Positions 15,590-25,100 of a stretch of 64,000 nt of DNA are shown piece by piece. The DNA comes from JANSWP01 sp041941305 (GTDB lineage Bacteria > Bacteroidota > Bacteroidia > Chitinophagales > Saprospiraceae), in assembly GCA_041941305.1 (NCBI GenBank), contig JBGTQJ010000020.1, positions 62,001 through 126,000 of the forward strand, read 5' to 3'. Each line of letters opens with the position of its first letter. Position 1 is the stretch's first letter. The translations under genes were made by a program, and so were the position numbers. The notes under the pieces are model-generated. The model did not search any database. It saw nothing but the letters and a program-made list of their open reading frames with translations, and was not told the DNA's origin.

Positions 15590-16099
15590 ATGAAATCATC
15601 ACCCGTACTGGTCATTATTATTTTTCTTTTTTCCAATTTCACTTTCGCTCAAAATGAGGCAATTTTAAAGGCAATTGATCGTGATGTCTGGTATCCTTTT
15701 ATGGAATCTTATGCTGCCCAGGATGCATATGCCTTTATGGCTATTCACACTGAAGATGTGATTCGGATTTCAAGGGATGGTAAGCGAATCCAGGTAGGAG
15801 AAGAATATGCGGAATCCATGCAGCGAAATACCAAAAACAACAAAGAAAAGCAACGTCAAAGGACAATTGAATTTAGCTTTTTGGAAAGAATTGCAAGAGA
15901 AGACATCGCATTTGAGGTAGGGTACTACAAAGTTATCAGTCACGAACCTGGAAAGAAGCCCAAGACCTACATTGGCAAATTTCAGGTCATATTGAAAAAG
16001 ACGGATGGCAAATGGAAAATATTTGTGGATTCAGATACTTCCAATAAGGATTCTTTTACTGAGGCAGATTTCCAGACTGGAGATATTTTGAAGGAATGA
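15590..16099 (+). CDS. Secreted SnoaL/DUF4440-like (NTF2-fold) protein
   Basis: A 169-residue protein with a signal peptide (MKSSPVLVIIIFLFSNFTFA, mature from QNEAI). The mature domain has the strand-helix order of NTF2-like proteins: an initial helix (AIDRDVWYPFMESYAAQDAY), then FMAIHTEDVIRISRDG, and a C-terminal pair of strands with GKFQVILKKTDGKWKIFVDS. These match DUF4440/SnoaL-like families, small ligand-binding or enzyme scaffolds. No catalytic residues can be assigned. It is convergent with the TenA-like gene, whose stop is 16 bases away. Confidence 0.65.
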   Translation: MKSSPVLVIIIFLFSNFTFAQNEAILKAIDRDVWYPFMESYAAQDAYAFMAIHTEDVIRISRDGKRIQVGEEYAESMQRNTKNNKEKQRQRTIEFSFLERIAREDIAFEVGYYKVISHEPGKKPKTYIGKFQVILKKTDGKWKIFVDSDTSNKDSFTEADFQTGDILKE

Positions 16100-16115
16100 G
16101 TTAAATAAGCACAAA

Positions 16116-16808
16116 CTACATCGCTGTTTCAAAATTTTGATATTCAAAAGTGATCGCCTTTTGATAAATACGCATCGCTTTTTTCTCGTTAATGCCGTTC
16201 GGGTATTTTTCGCGATACAATTCTATAAAATTGCCCATTGCATAGCCTCCTTCTGGATACAAATTGCCGGTAATCCAGCTTGCATACAAATTGTCTTTTT
16301 TTGGGGGATTTAATTGGTCTCCCAACCAATACCATAAATATTCACAGGGCAACATGACTATCAAACAATAGATAGGATCCTCTGTACTTGCCACTTTTCG
16401 CTCAAAATTTGAATAGGCTTTGCAAACTTTGGTTGGAACCACACTGCTTCCATCCTTCAAGCGCCAGCTATCTTTTAGGCTCTTGTTGTATTTTTGGTAG
16501 CTCTGTTGCTTTTGTCTCAGAAAATCCTTTAAGGCAGGATGCTTTGCGCGTTTCACAGCCGTTTTGTAATCTTCTGCTCCATGAAAACAATAATAAGCAT
16601 CACTGACATTAAAAGCACCATACTTGCCTGGATCAAGGTTGCCGTTTTTGATGCCTTGAACAAATTTGGTGTTTAAGGCTTTTTGCGCGATTGCAGTATT
16701 GGCATTCCACATTTTCCAAAAGAAGGAGTTTTTTGAGGGTTTTGCCGTAGATAATTGGTGCTTTTCGATCAGTTCAGGGCTGAGTTGAAGGCTGCGTGGG
16801 TTTTTCAT
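16116..16808 (-). CDS. TenA-like (thiaminase-II fold) protein
   Basis: A 230-residue protein starting at the ATG at 16808. The open frame continues 36 residues upstream into a repeat and the end of the next gene, so that extension is rejected. The helical sequence has TenA features: FVQGIKNGNLDPGKYGAFNVSDAYYCFHGAED in the first helices, and IVMLPCEYLWYWLGDQL before YASWITGN. The family is heme-oxygenase-like; TenA hydrolyses aminopyrimidines in thiamine salvage, while many relatives have other roles. The cysteine in MLPCEY may match the catalytic cysteine region, but this was not aligned. No thiamine genes are near. Confidence 0.55.
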   Translation of the reverse strand: MKNPRSLQLSPELIEKHQLSTAKPSKNSFFWKMWNANTAIAQKALNTKFVQGIKNGNLDPGKYGAFNVSDAYYCFHGAEDYKTAVKRAKHPALKDFLRQKQQSYQKYNKSLKDSWRLKDGSSVVPTKVCKAYSNFERKVASTEDPIYCLIVMLPCEYLWYWLGDQLNPPKKDNLYASWITGNLYPEGGYAMGNFIELYREKYPNGINEKKAMRIYQKAITFEYQNFETAM

Positions 16809-16899
16809 CTTATTAAATTTAAACACGATTGCTCTCTCCAAGAATTTCCAAATCCCTGGAGGGCTGAAGGCTATTATTTGTCCTAATGTATATTCAAAA

Positions 16900-17169
16900 T
16901 TACATTTTTTTGGCAAACCAATCGCCCGCTTGATCTACAAATTCTTTTACAGCCGCTTCCTGATTGTAATAGTTGAACTGGTGGTATGGAGATTCTAATT
17001 CAGTTTCCATCCAATGCAATTTTTTATCTGTGGTCGCTATTTTATTAAAATAATTTTTGGTGTATTGTGGCAAAACAGCCCCCTCTGAATGAATCATCAA
17101 AGTAGGTGCCTTTAAATTTTCTGCACTTGGCATTGGGTCAGTTGTCAACCAATCTTCCCAACTCATCAC
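16900..17169 (-). pseudogene. C-terminal fragment of an alpha/beta-hydrolase
   Basis: An 89-residue frame beginning with GTG-ATG (MMSWEDWLTTDPMPS). It contains the strand KAPTLMIHSEGAVLPQ and a late histidine in ESPYHQFNYYN, which correspond to the last third of alpha/beta-hydrolases of the dienelactone-hydrolase-like group. The nucleophile elbow and most of the fold are absent. An in-frame stop lies about eight codons upstream and nothing coding precedes it, so the N-terminal two thirds have been lost. It abuts the TenA-like gene on the same strand. Confidence 0.6.
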
Positions 17170-17210
17170 AGCTAATATCTTACATTCACATTAAAAAAAT
17201 ATATTATTTA

Positions 17211-17242
17211 TTTGGAAAACAAAATCAAGTGACTATATTTGC
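17211..17242 (+). promoter_or_regulatory. Consensus Bacteroidota promoter
   Basis: TTTG (17211-17214), 20 bases, TATATTTG (17235-17242): an exact fit to the primary sigma (SigABfr-type) consensus in both boxes and in spacing. It is the best-matching promoter in the window and points toward the small frame at 17289 and the giant gene at 17832. Confidence 0.75.
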
Positions 17243-17288
17243 CCCGTATATATAAAAAACGATTTTATAATCCAAATTGAACATAACC

Positions 17289-17393
17289 ATGAATGTACCA
17301 AAACCGATTTACACACATCCCCTTCTATGGCGTTTTGCCAAATTCCACTTACGACAACATTTCAAAATTCCAAGTCTGACCATTCGTAATTAA
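17289..17393 (+). CDS. Possible 34-residue leader peptide
   Basis: An ATG-to-TAA frame of 34 codons about 45 bases downstream of a consensus promoter, encoding MNVPKPIYTHPLLWRFAKFH and ending LTIRN. It is basic and aromatic with no signal peptide or membrane helix. No family is recognised. Its position, first in a long leader before a giant surface-protein gene, is the only support; it may be a non-translated part of the leader. Confidence 0.35.
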   Translation: MNVPKPIYTHPLLWRFAKFHLRQHFKIPSLTIRN

Positions 17394-17427
17394 CGCAATC
17401 TGTTAACGGGAATTTCTGTTTTGCTAC

Positions 17428-17456
17428 CCCACTGTTGCTATTAAGCACAGAGTGGG
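17428..17456 (+). other. Two-tier hairpin in the leader
   Basis: CCCACT (17428-17433) pairs with AGTGGG (17451-17456), and inside it TGCT pairs with AGCA around an ATTA loop. It has no T-tract, so it is more likely an mRNA structure than a terminator. Confidence 0.45.
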
Positions 17457-17561
17457 CAGTCAGCAATCTTAGTTAGAATGCAGTTTTTTGGACATCCCTT
17501 TAACCGAGAGCCGAGTCACTCGCTTCTGCTGCTGTCCACTATTCCCAATACAGAACATTGG

Positions 17562-17617
17562 TATTAGTTAATAGGTGTTAGGTATTGTACTCAATTCCCA
17601 ATACTCAATTTCCAATA
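17562..17617. repeat. Heptad word array, inverted halves
   Basis: Eight consecutive 7-bp words: TATTAGT, TAATAGG, TGTTAGG, TATTGTA, CTCAATT, CCCAATA, CTCAATT, TCCAATA. The outer GGTATTG and CAATACC strings are complementary. Confidence 0.75.
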
Positions 17618-17763
17618 CCATTTTACGACCTACCCACACACTGTCTTTTGATCAAAGGATCAAAAGGAGAATACCCAATATTTATTTAACATTGACATTA
17701 CGGCTATTCAACAAATTATAATCGGTTGTTGGTTTTCTGTTCATTGTTAGGCTTTTTGAACGA

Positions 17764-17798
17764 ACTGACAATGCACAACACATAACTGACAACTGAAA
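17764..17798. repeat. Heptad word array
   Basis: Five 7-bp words ACTGACA, ATGCACA, ACACATA, ACTGACA, ACTGAAA. A weaker complementary stretch (AATCGGTTGTTGG near 17730) lies upstream, so a hairpin is possible. It ends 33 bases before the ATG at 17832. Confidence 0.65.
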
Positions 17799-17831
17799 CA
17801 AAACCGATTTAATCAGCAAATTATTGGTCCA

Positions 17832-20800
17832 ATGAAACGAACGACGACCCTCCAGTTATTGGACACTTGTGTCCAGGTGTTAAGGTGTTTAGGTGAACAG
17901 GTCCTAAAAAAATCTACATTTAAACGCATCAACACAACTCGTCCCGATTTCTCGGGATTAACACTCTCTACTCTTCTACTTTTGACAATTTTTACAAATG
18001 AAACGAATGCCAGCTGTGTGATGGCATGCAACGATCAAGTAAATGTATCCCTACCTTCCAGTTGTGAAGCCGAGATTACTTATGATATGATTTTGGAAGA
18101 TCCAAACAATCCAGCCCTTTGTAGCCCAAATGGACCTTCCGCTTACGTAGTGACCGTAATGGATTTATATGGAAACGTGATACCTACCAGCCCGGTAGTA
18201 ACAGAAGAATATATTGGCGATTTACTTTCCGTTAAAGTAAAACATTGGGCGAGTGGCAATTCCTGTTGGGGAAATATCTTAATTCAAGACAAATTGCCAC
18301 CTGTTTTAATTTGCCCGGATGACATCACTATTGCCTGTACAGAACCAACAGATACATCAAATACCGGAATTCTTATTGCAGATGATTGTTCCAATTTTGT
18401 AACCAGCTTTTTTGATTATACCCAAAATTTTGGTTGTAACAATCCAGTTTCGATAATTACGAGAACCTTTACGGGAGTTGATCAATATGGAAATACTAGT
18501 AATTGTAAGCAAACCATTTCCATTGAGCAGCCCTTAATTTCAGATGTTCAGTTTCCTCCGAACTGGGATGGGATTACGGGAACAGCATTGCCTTGCGAAA
18601 ACCCCAATACAGATCCTTCTCATACTGGCTGGCCACACATTAATGGCTCCCCAATTATTAGCAATGGACCCTGTAATATGGCGGTAACTTACAATGATTT
18701 ACAATTACCTATTTGCGATGGAGCTTATAAAATATTGCGCACCTGGACGGTAGCCGAGTGGTGTGTAGGTGTCATCATTACGCATACCCAAATAATTAAA
18801 GTTGCAGATGACGAGGGGCCTGAGCTGGTTTGTCCATCTGATCTCACAGTCGGTACAACAAGTTCAATAAACTGTTTGGCATCTATTCTCATTCCTCCTG
18901 TTCAGGCTACTGATAATTGTTCCAGTACGTTTACTTATCAAGTGACCACTCCGGGAGGTATTTTGAATACCAACGGTGGTTTGGTTCACAATATCAGTCT
19001 TGGAATCTATACGATAACCTATACTGTTTCAGATGGATGCGGCAATCAATCTACTTGTGCATTTACTTTGACGGTAGTTGACGACGATGCACCAGCTGTG
19101 ATTTGCGATGAATTTACAGTAGTCTCATTGCAGCCGGATGGCTATGTGACCATTTTTGCACAAACCTTTGATGATGGTTCTTATGACAATTGTTGTTTGG
19201 ACTTTTTTGAAGCGAGAAGGATGGATGATGGATGTGGTTTTGGAACTGATTTTGGTCCTTCTGTGGAATTTTGCTGCGATGACATTGGAGAAGATGTTCA
19301 AGTGGAATTGAGAGTAGTAGATTGTGCTGGCAATGCCAATACTTGTATGGTGGTGGTACATGTGGATGACAAAACGGACCCAACCATTCTATGCCCTCCG
19401 ACAAAAACGATTTCCTGTACTGAAGATTATTTAGATACACTACTCACAGGTATTCCTGTAGTAAATGATGGATGTGGAATAGCTAACTTAACACATACAA
19501 ATCAGGTGAATTTGAACACCTGTCATGTAGGTACTGTCGTTCGTACGTGGACGGTGACGGATAACTACGGCAACTCGTCTTCCTGTACTCAGTTGATTAA
19601 TGTCGTAGATAATACTCCCGTCACCGTCACTTTTCCACTGGATTATGACTTGGTGAATGGCTGCACGAGCGAAGACAGTTTGCATCCGGATAGTTTGCCG
19701 GCTCCTCATAACTATCCCATCATGTCAGGAGATGATTGTGAATTAATGGCCACCAATTGGAATGACGTGGTTTTCCAGGTAGCGCCACCTGCATGTTTCA
19801 AAATAGTGAGAACCTGGACCGTAATTGACTGGTGTACGTACTTGCCAAATAGTGGCAGTAATAACGGCATGTTTTCTTCTCAGCAAATTTTGAAGGTATT
19901 TGATAACGAAGCACCAGTTTTGACTTGCCCTGATGATTTTACAGTAGAAATTATTGGGAATGATTGTGTAGCCTCCCTCACCTTGCCCGCTGCGACCGTG
20001 GAAGATTGCAGTCAAAGCACGACTATTTCATTGACGAGTGATTTTGGGAGTGGAGACGGACCCTTTTATAATATTGCTACTGGAACTTACAGCGCTACTT
20101 ACAATGCTATGGATGGTTGTGGTAATTCCAGTTCCTGTTCGAATAGTATTACGGTTGTGGATAGCAAACAACCAACGCCTTATTGTAAAAATGGATTGAT
20201 AGTAGAAATAATGTCATCCGGTACGATTGAAATTTGGGCATCTGACTTTGACGATGGCAGTTTTGATAATTGCCCCGGGGATGTCCTCATTTCATTCTCT
20301 GCTGATGTGGATAGCGTAGTGACTGTCTTTGATTGCTTCGATGTGGGTCAGCAAAGTATTCAAATGTGGGTGACTGATGCCTCCGGCAATCAGGACTTTT
20401 GCAATACCCATATTGTTATTCAAGACAATATGGGGGTGTGTAATACCGGACCTTCAGCCTTGGTAGCTGGGATGGTGACCAACGAAATGGGGGCAGAAGT
20501 AGAAAGTGTGACCATTTCTGTAAATGATGGAGTCACAGACCCTATTGTGACTGGGGCTACCGGAGACTATGGATTTCAGAATTTGATTATTGGCCATGAC
20601 TACACCGTTGCTCCTGAGAAGAATATGAACCCACTAAACGGGGTGACGACCTGGGATCTGGTGATTTTGAGGAAACACATCCTTCACATTCAGGAATTGG
20701 ATTCTCCTTACAAATTGATTGCAGCTGATGCCAATAATTCGGGTACTGTGACAACTACTGATATGGTCGAGATTCAAAAAGTGATCTTATTCATACACGA

Positions 20801-21689
20801 TGATTTTCCGAATAACACCTCCTGGCGGTTTGTGGATAAGGAATACAGTTTCCCGGATCCTGCAAATCCCTGGAGTGAAGTCTTTCCAGAAGTATACAAT
20901 ATCAATAACCTGGACGAAGACATGATGGATGTGAATTTTACAGGAGTCAAGATTGGCGATTTAAACAATAGCGCTATTCCGAATATGCTGACAAATACGG
21001 ATGACAGAAGTGAAGAGAATTTGGTTTTTGAACTCGATGACAAAACCCTTCAAAAGGGTGAAACTTACAAGTTAGACTTTAGAGCAAAAGACTTTTCTGA
21101 GATACAAGGCTTTCAATTTACACTGCAATTTGACACCGAAGTGCTTGATTTTGTGGGAGTTCAGGAAGAAGCACTAGCACTTTCAAAATACACTTTTGGT
21201 ATGTCTCGATTGGAATCTGGTATTCTGACTGCCTCCTGGCACACATTAGAACACCAAAATTTAGAAGAGGATGCCGTGCTGTTTAGTCTGGTTTTCGCAA
21301 CCAAATCAAACGAATTGTTAAGTAAAACCATGAAAATGAATTCGAAGTGGACTAGTGCAGAGGCTTATCGTGGAAATGGTGAAAACCTGGGCGTGACCTT
21401 ACAGTTTAATGGCGAAAACGGCATCCTTTCTTCCTTTGAGCTTTACCAAAACCGACCAAATCCTTTCTATAGTGCAACAATAGTTAGTTTCAGCCTGCCG
21501 GAGACTCAGGAGGCGACTTTAAAGTTGTATGATATCTCCGGCGGCCTTTTAAAAGTCATCACAGATGTCTATCCCAAAGGGCTGAACCAAGTTGAAGTCT
21601 ATGGAAAGGATTTGCCCACTAAGGGTACGATAATTTATCAGTTGCAAACAGCAAATGATATCGCTACAAGAAAAATGATTCTATTATAA
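17832..21689 (+). CDS. Giant secreted HYR-like protein with dockerin-like and cohesin-like domains and T9SS sorting domain
   Basis: A 1285-residue protein. About 40 residues precede a hydrophobic signal segment (LTLSTLLLLTIFTNETNAS). Residues 60-870 are a series of cysteine-containing beta-domains with HYR-like strings (PPVLICPDDITIACTEPTDT, PVLTCPDDFTVEI, DNYGNSSSCTQ). Residues 880-935 look like a carboxypeptidase-regulatory-like domain. Residues 937-993 carry a dockerin-like segment with one clear calcium loop (DANNSGTVTTTD). Residues 1060-1197 resemble a cohesin (KLDFRAKDFSEIQGFQFTLQ). The C-terminus (about 1198-1285) is a type A T9SS sorting domain. It is probably a surface adhesin or scaffold. 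The start is uncertain because the first 40 codons overlap word repeats. Confidence 0.85.
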   Translation: MKRTTTLQLLDTCVQVLRCLGEQVLKKSTFKRINTTRPDFSGLTLSTLLLLTIFTNETNASCVMACNDQVNVSLPSSCEAEITYDMILEDPNNPALCSPNGPSAYVVTVMDLYGNVIPTSPVVTEEYIGDLLSVKVKHWASGNSCWGNILIQDKLPPVLICPDDITIACTEPTDTSNTGILIADDCSNFVTSFFDYTQNFGCNNPVSIITRTFTGVDQYGNTSNCKQTISIEQPLISDVQFPPNWDGITGTALPCENPNTDPSHTGWPHINGSPIISNGPCNMAVTYNDLQLPICDGAYKILRTWTVAEWCVGVIITHTQIIKVADDEGPELVCPSDLTVGTTSSINCLASILIPPVQATDNCSSTFTYQVTTPGGILNTNGGLVHNISLGIYTITYTVSDGCGNQSTCAFTLTVVDDDAPAVICDEFTVVSLQPDGYVTIFAQTFDDGSYDNCCLDFFEARRMDDGCGFGTDFGPSVEFCCDDIGEDVQVELRVVDCAGNANTCMVVVHVDDKTDPTILCPPTKTISCTEDYLDTLLTGIPVVNDGCGIANLTHTNQVNLNTCHVGTVVRTWTVTDNYGNSSSCTQLINVVDNTPVTVTFPLDYDLVNGCTSEDSLHPDSLPAPHNYPIMSGDDCELMATNWNDVVFQVAPPACFKIVRTWTVIDWCTYLPNSGSNNGMFSSQQILKVFDNEAPVLTCPDDFTVEIIGNDCVASLTLPAATVEDCSQSTTISLTSDFGSGDGPFYNIATGTYSATYNAMDGCGNSSSCSNSITVVDSKQPTPYCKNGLIVEIMSSGTIEIWASDFDDGSFDNCPGDVLISFSADVDSVVTVFDCFDVGQQSIQMWVTDASGNQDFCNTHIVIQDNMGVCNTGPSALVAGMVTNEMGAEVESVTISVNDGVTDPIVTGATGDYGFQNLIIGHDYTVAPEKNMNPLNGVTTWDLVILRKHILHIQELDSPYKLIAADANNSGTVTTTDMVEIQKVILFIHDDFPNNTSWRFVDKEYSFPDPANPWSEVFPEVYNINNLDEDMMDVNFTGVKIGDLNNSAIPNMLTNTDDRSEENLVFELDDKTLQKGETYKLDFRAKDFSEIQGFQFTLQFDTEVLDFVGVQEEALALSKYTFGMSRLESGILTASWHTLEHQNLEEDAVLFSLVFATKSNELLSKTMKMNSKWTSAEAYRGNGENLGVTLQFNGENGILSSFELYQNRPNPFYSATIVSFSLPETQEATLKLYDISGGLLKVITDVYPKGLNQVEVYGKDLPTKGTIIYQLQTANDIATRKMILL
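17861..17957. repeat. Octad array and palindromes inside the N-terminal coding region
   Basis: GGACAC/GTGTCC (17861-17874), four octads AGGTGTTA, AGGTGTTT, AGGTGAAC, AGGTCCTA (17875-17906), and TCCCGA/TCGGGA (17942-17957). They lie within codons 10-42 of the giant gene, before its signal segment. Confidence 0.65.
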
Positions 21690-21760
21690 TACTACGATAC
21701 TGCAATACTGCAATGCTGCAATGATTATAGCATCGTAGCATCGTAGAATCGCAGCATTAA
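21689..21760. repeat. Nine consecutive octads directly after the stop codon
   Basis: Words in order: ATACTACG, ATACTGCA, ATACTGCA, ATGCTGCA, ATGATTAT, AGCATCGT, AGCATCGT, AGAATCGC, AGCATTAA. Four of one polarity are followed by four of the other, so the array folds into a hairpin with some G-U pairs. The first word overlaps the last base of the TAA of the preceding gene. Confidence 0.8.
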
Positions 21761-21864
21761 AAAGATGATTGGTTAATCGTGGTTAATCCCACAGCTTAGA
21801 ATTTTTGGTTAACGGGAGGAGGTTCGATGGGGCTTCCTCCAAACTTTTTTCATCTTATTAGTGA

Positions 21865-22004
21865 TTAAAAAATAACTTCATCATTTTGATTTCGTCAAAT
21901 AAGCTCAACTTCAATTCTTATCAGGCTTTCAGCCTTCGCTTATTTGACGAATTCGAAGATTCATGAGGCCTTATGCCGAACTAAACGATGAAGTTATTTT
22001 TTAA
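21865..22004. mobile_element. MITE-like element with perfect 18-bp terminal inverted repeats
   Basis: TTAAAAAATAACTTCATC (21865-21882) and its exact complement (21987-22004) bound a 140-bp segment. Inside is a second perfect inverted pair, TTCGTCAAATAAGC (21891-21904) against 21938-21951, and a small GGCT/AGCC stem in the loop. No transposase is encoded. A clear target-site duplication is not visible; TTAA at the outer tips may be part of the target. The right-hand flank (GGGTTACTTA) resembles sequence near 38160 that also follows ATTTTTTAA. Confidence 0.55.
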
Positions 22005-22062
22005 GGGTTACTTAAATTTTAGAAATATGATACATGAGAATATTACATTTAGTTAACTTCAA

Positions 22063-22100
22063 TAAAAAAGCCCAGCTAAGTATCTAGCTGGGCTTTTTAT
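22063..22100. terminator. Bidirectional intrinsic terminator
   Basis: GCCCAGCTA (22070-22078) and TAGCTGGGC (22085-22093) form a 9-bp GC-rich stem with a 6-base loop, flanked by an A-run on the left and a T-run on the right. It serves the convergent giant genes. Confidence 0.9.
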
Positions 22101-22118
22101 TTGAAGCTCTTGAAACGA

Positions 22119-25100
22119 TTATCGAATTAGAGAAACATCCCCCCGATAGACGAGAGAAGTGCCATCCATAAATTCGACCTCAATGATGTAAACGAACACG
22201 CCGGGCTTCATTTTTTCCCCATTAAAGCGACCATCCCATTCTCCTGCGCCATCTACACTTGGCAATAAATTAAAGGCTTCATACATCAGTTCGCCCCAGC
22301 GGTCGTAAATTTGGAAACTTCGAATGTTTTCTACTCCTAAACCAGTATATACCCTGAACTTATCATTCAAACCATCATCATTTGGAGAGAAGATATTTGG
22401 AAGATATACATTTCGGTTTCTATCAACTTCAATTAAAACTTCTGCTGTTGTAGAGCATCCGTTGACGTCGATAATGGTTAAAGTGTATAATTGATCCTCT
22501 ACTGCATTGACTCTGGGATTCTTGCAATCTGTACAGGAGAGCTGTGTAGGCGGTGCCCAAAGAAAGGTATCAATAGGAAGAGAAGAAACAATGGTAGGAT
22601 CCAATACGGTAAGGGTATCACCTAATTCAATCTCTACAATATTGGGCAGTTCAATGGTAATTGGCAAGGGCTCGAAAATGGTAATGGTTGTATCAACTGT
22701 ACAGCCAAAAATGGCATCCCAAACCGTAATGGTATGGTCACCAGCAAATACAGGTGCTGGCTCTCCAATCAATCTTGGAATCCCTTGGTCCACGTAGAAT
22801 TGATAAGTGGTAGAGTTTCCACCGGTCACTACCGGAACTGTCAAAGAAGCAGCTTCCCCAAAACATCCTATGTTACTCAATACTGCCACATCAAAGTTGA
22901 TGGGAGGAGGTTCATTCAATATATGACTCAATTCTGCTGTACAGCCTTTGGCATCTATTACCGTGACTGTATAGGTACCGGAAGGTAAGTTTTCTGCAAT
23001 GGTGGCACCATTTGGAGCTACATTATTGCCCCAAACATAGGTTTCGCCTCCAAGTGTTGGAATATTTCCTCCTTGAGCAAAAACACCAATTTGCCCTGAC
23101 ATTCCATCTGGACAGAGAACATCTTGTGTTTGAGTTTGATTAATTTCAATGATGATGGCATCTGGCTCATTGATTTCAACAGTATGCAGAATGCTACAGC
23201 CATTATCGTCCTCAATGGTTAAACCATATTGTCCGGCTTCTAAGCCATTAATGATAGGTCCGGTGGTTGTCTCCCAGAGAATAGTGTAGGGACCTGTTCC
23301 TCCCTGTGGAGAAGCAATTGCCGATCCGTCCATGGCACCTTGACAGGAAGCATCTTCTGGATCTACTACAACCAGCAAATCATCTGGAGCACCAATAATG
23401 ACCGTGGTATCAAATGGGCAGGCACCATCTGTAATAGAAAGAGAATTGATGCCGACACAAAGCATTCCGGCTTGACTGAAAGGTACATCATTATCAACTT
23501 CCCCTGAGCCCCAGATAAAATCGAAATTTCCTTGGGTCCCATCACTGTAAAATGCTGAAGCAGTAACGCCTCCATCGCAAGTGACGCCTATTGCATTCTC
23601 AGGGCAGCTTATATCCTGGAAAGCTCCAAAGTTGACTTCTATTCTTGGTGGGTCTTCCAGAGTCGTTTGTACAATCAATGGAGGACACCCATTGGCGTCT
23701 TCGATGAGTGTGGTGTAATCACCAGCAGTAACCACTCCTCCTCCAATAACCGCAACTCCAACACCCATAAATCCTACAGGTGACCATTCGTAATAGTATG
23801 GACCAGTACCCCCACTGACAAACAAAGCAATACTTCCACCTCCCTGACCGGGACAATCAGGGGTTTCGGTTACAATACTATCTACAACGAGCTCATCAGG
23901 TTGTATGACATATGCGGTATCGACTGCAATACAACCGTTATTGTCTATTACCGTGACGATATATTCGCCAGCTGCCAAACCAAATATGGTTTGCCCATTA
24001 TTGGCAGGTGTCCAGTCATAATTAAAAATGGGTGCGTTGCCAGGAGAAGCAAAAACGGAAAGACTTCCATCTAAACCGTTGAAGCAGCTAATCGTATCAT
24101 TTTCCAAAGCATCTATGGTAGGAGGGATAGGAGCAAATATTGAAAAAGAAGCTTCTGCTGTACAATTATTTGCATCTGAAACGGTAACCGTGTAAATACC
24201 AGCATCCAACCCCGTAGCAGTTGCTCCTACTTGTGCGGGCATGGTATTCCAGGTATAGGTGTAATTTCCAGGTATGTCATTCCCAATACCACCAGTTCCA
24301 CTAACCTGTATTGTTCCATCACTACCAGGAGCACAGGTCGCATCCTGAGAACCTATTGAATCCACCCCAACTTCTGGTGGTTCATTGATTACAAAACTCG
24401 TATCTATTTCACATCCATCTGCATCTTGCATCGTGACAGCATAGGTTCCCGCATCTAGTCCAGAGAGTAGGGTAGAAGTTGCATCATCAATTGCAGGTGG
24501 GGGCGGTGGACTTCCTTGCCAGATAAAATTATAAGGCAAAGAAGGTGGAGAACCTGAAGTAGTTCCTACCAATTCAATTTCCCCTGAGTCTGTGCCAAAA
24601 CACAATACGTCCTGGTGGGTAATGGTATTAAGCATGATTTCCTTAAAGACAGGAACCGTCAATATTTCTGATAATTCACACCCATTCGAATCTGTGATCA
24701 AAAGTGGATAATCCCCTCCTTCCAATCCAGAGACATTTGACATATTATTGGTGAAAGTAATACCTCCGGCAATGGTCTCCCAAAAGATGGTATAGTCTCC
24801 GTTTATGTCAGGTGTTCCTCCAAGTACTTGAGATAAATCAATACCCCCATCAGTAATTCCAGAACAGGTAGCAGTATCGTAAGTAAAGCTAATGGTGATC
24901 TCAGAAGGTTGAGGAAGCAAAGCCAAATCAGATTCACTACACCCAGTCGGATCTGTTACTGTTACCGCATAAGGTCCTGCAGGGATTTGAGAGGTGGTGT
25001 CTGTCATGTCACCAGAGGTCCAGTTGATAGTATAATTGGAAAGGTCAGAAACAATAGTCCCACCTTGAGTTACAACGACTTCCAGGTGTCCCAATTCTCC

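Larger units (their letters stand above)
17170..17831. other. 660-base leader region upstream of the giant T9SS gene
   Basis: Contains a consensus promoter, a 34-codon open frame, a hairpin and two heptad arrays (each listed separately). Apart from these, no coding sequence is evident. If the promoter serves the gene at 17832, its leader is close to 590 bases. Confidence 0.6.
21690..22118. other. 429-base convergent intergenic region
   Basis: Holds the octad array, a 140-bp element with terminal inverted repeats (21865-22004) and a strong bidirectional terminator (22063-22100). No coding sequence was seen. Confidence 0.6.

Noticed and set aside
17832..21689. Cellulosome component
   Set aside because: No catalytic glycoside hydrolase with dockerin is present, and the cohesin/dockerin resemblance is only partial; a scaffold role is kept as a lead, a cellulosome is not claimed.
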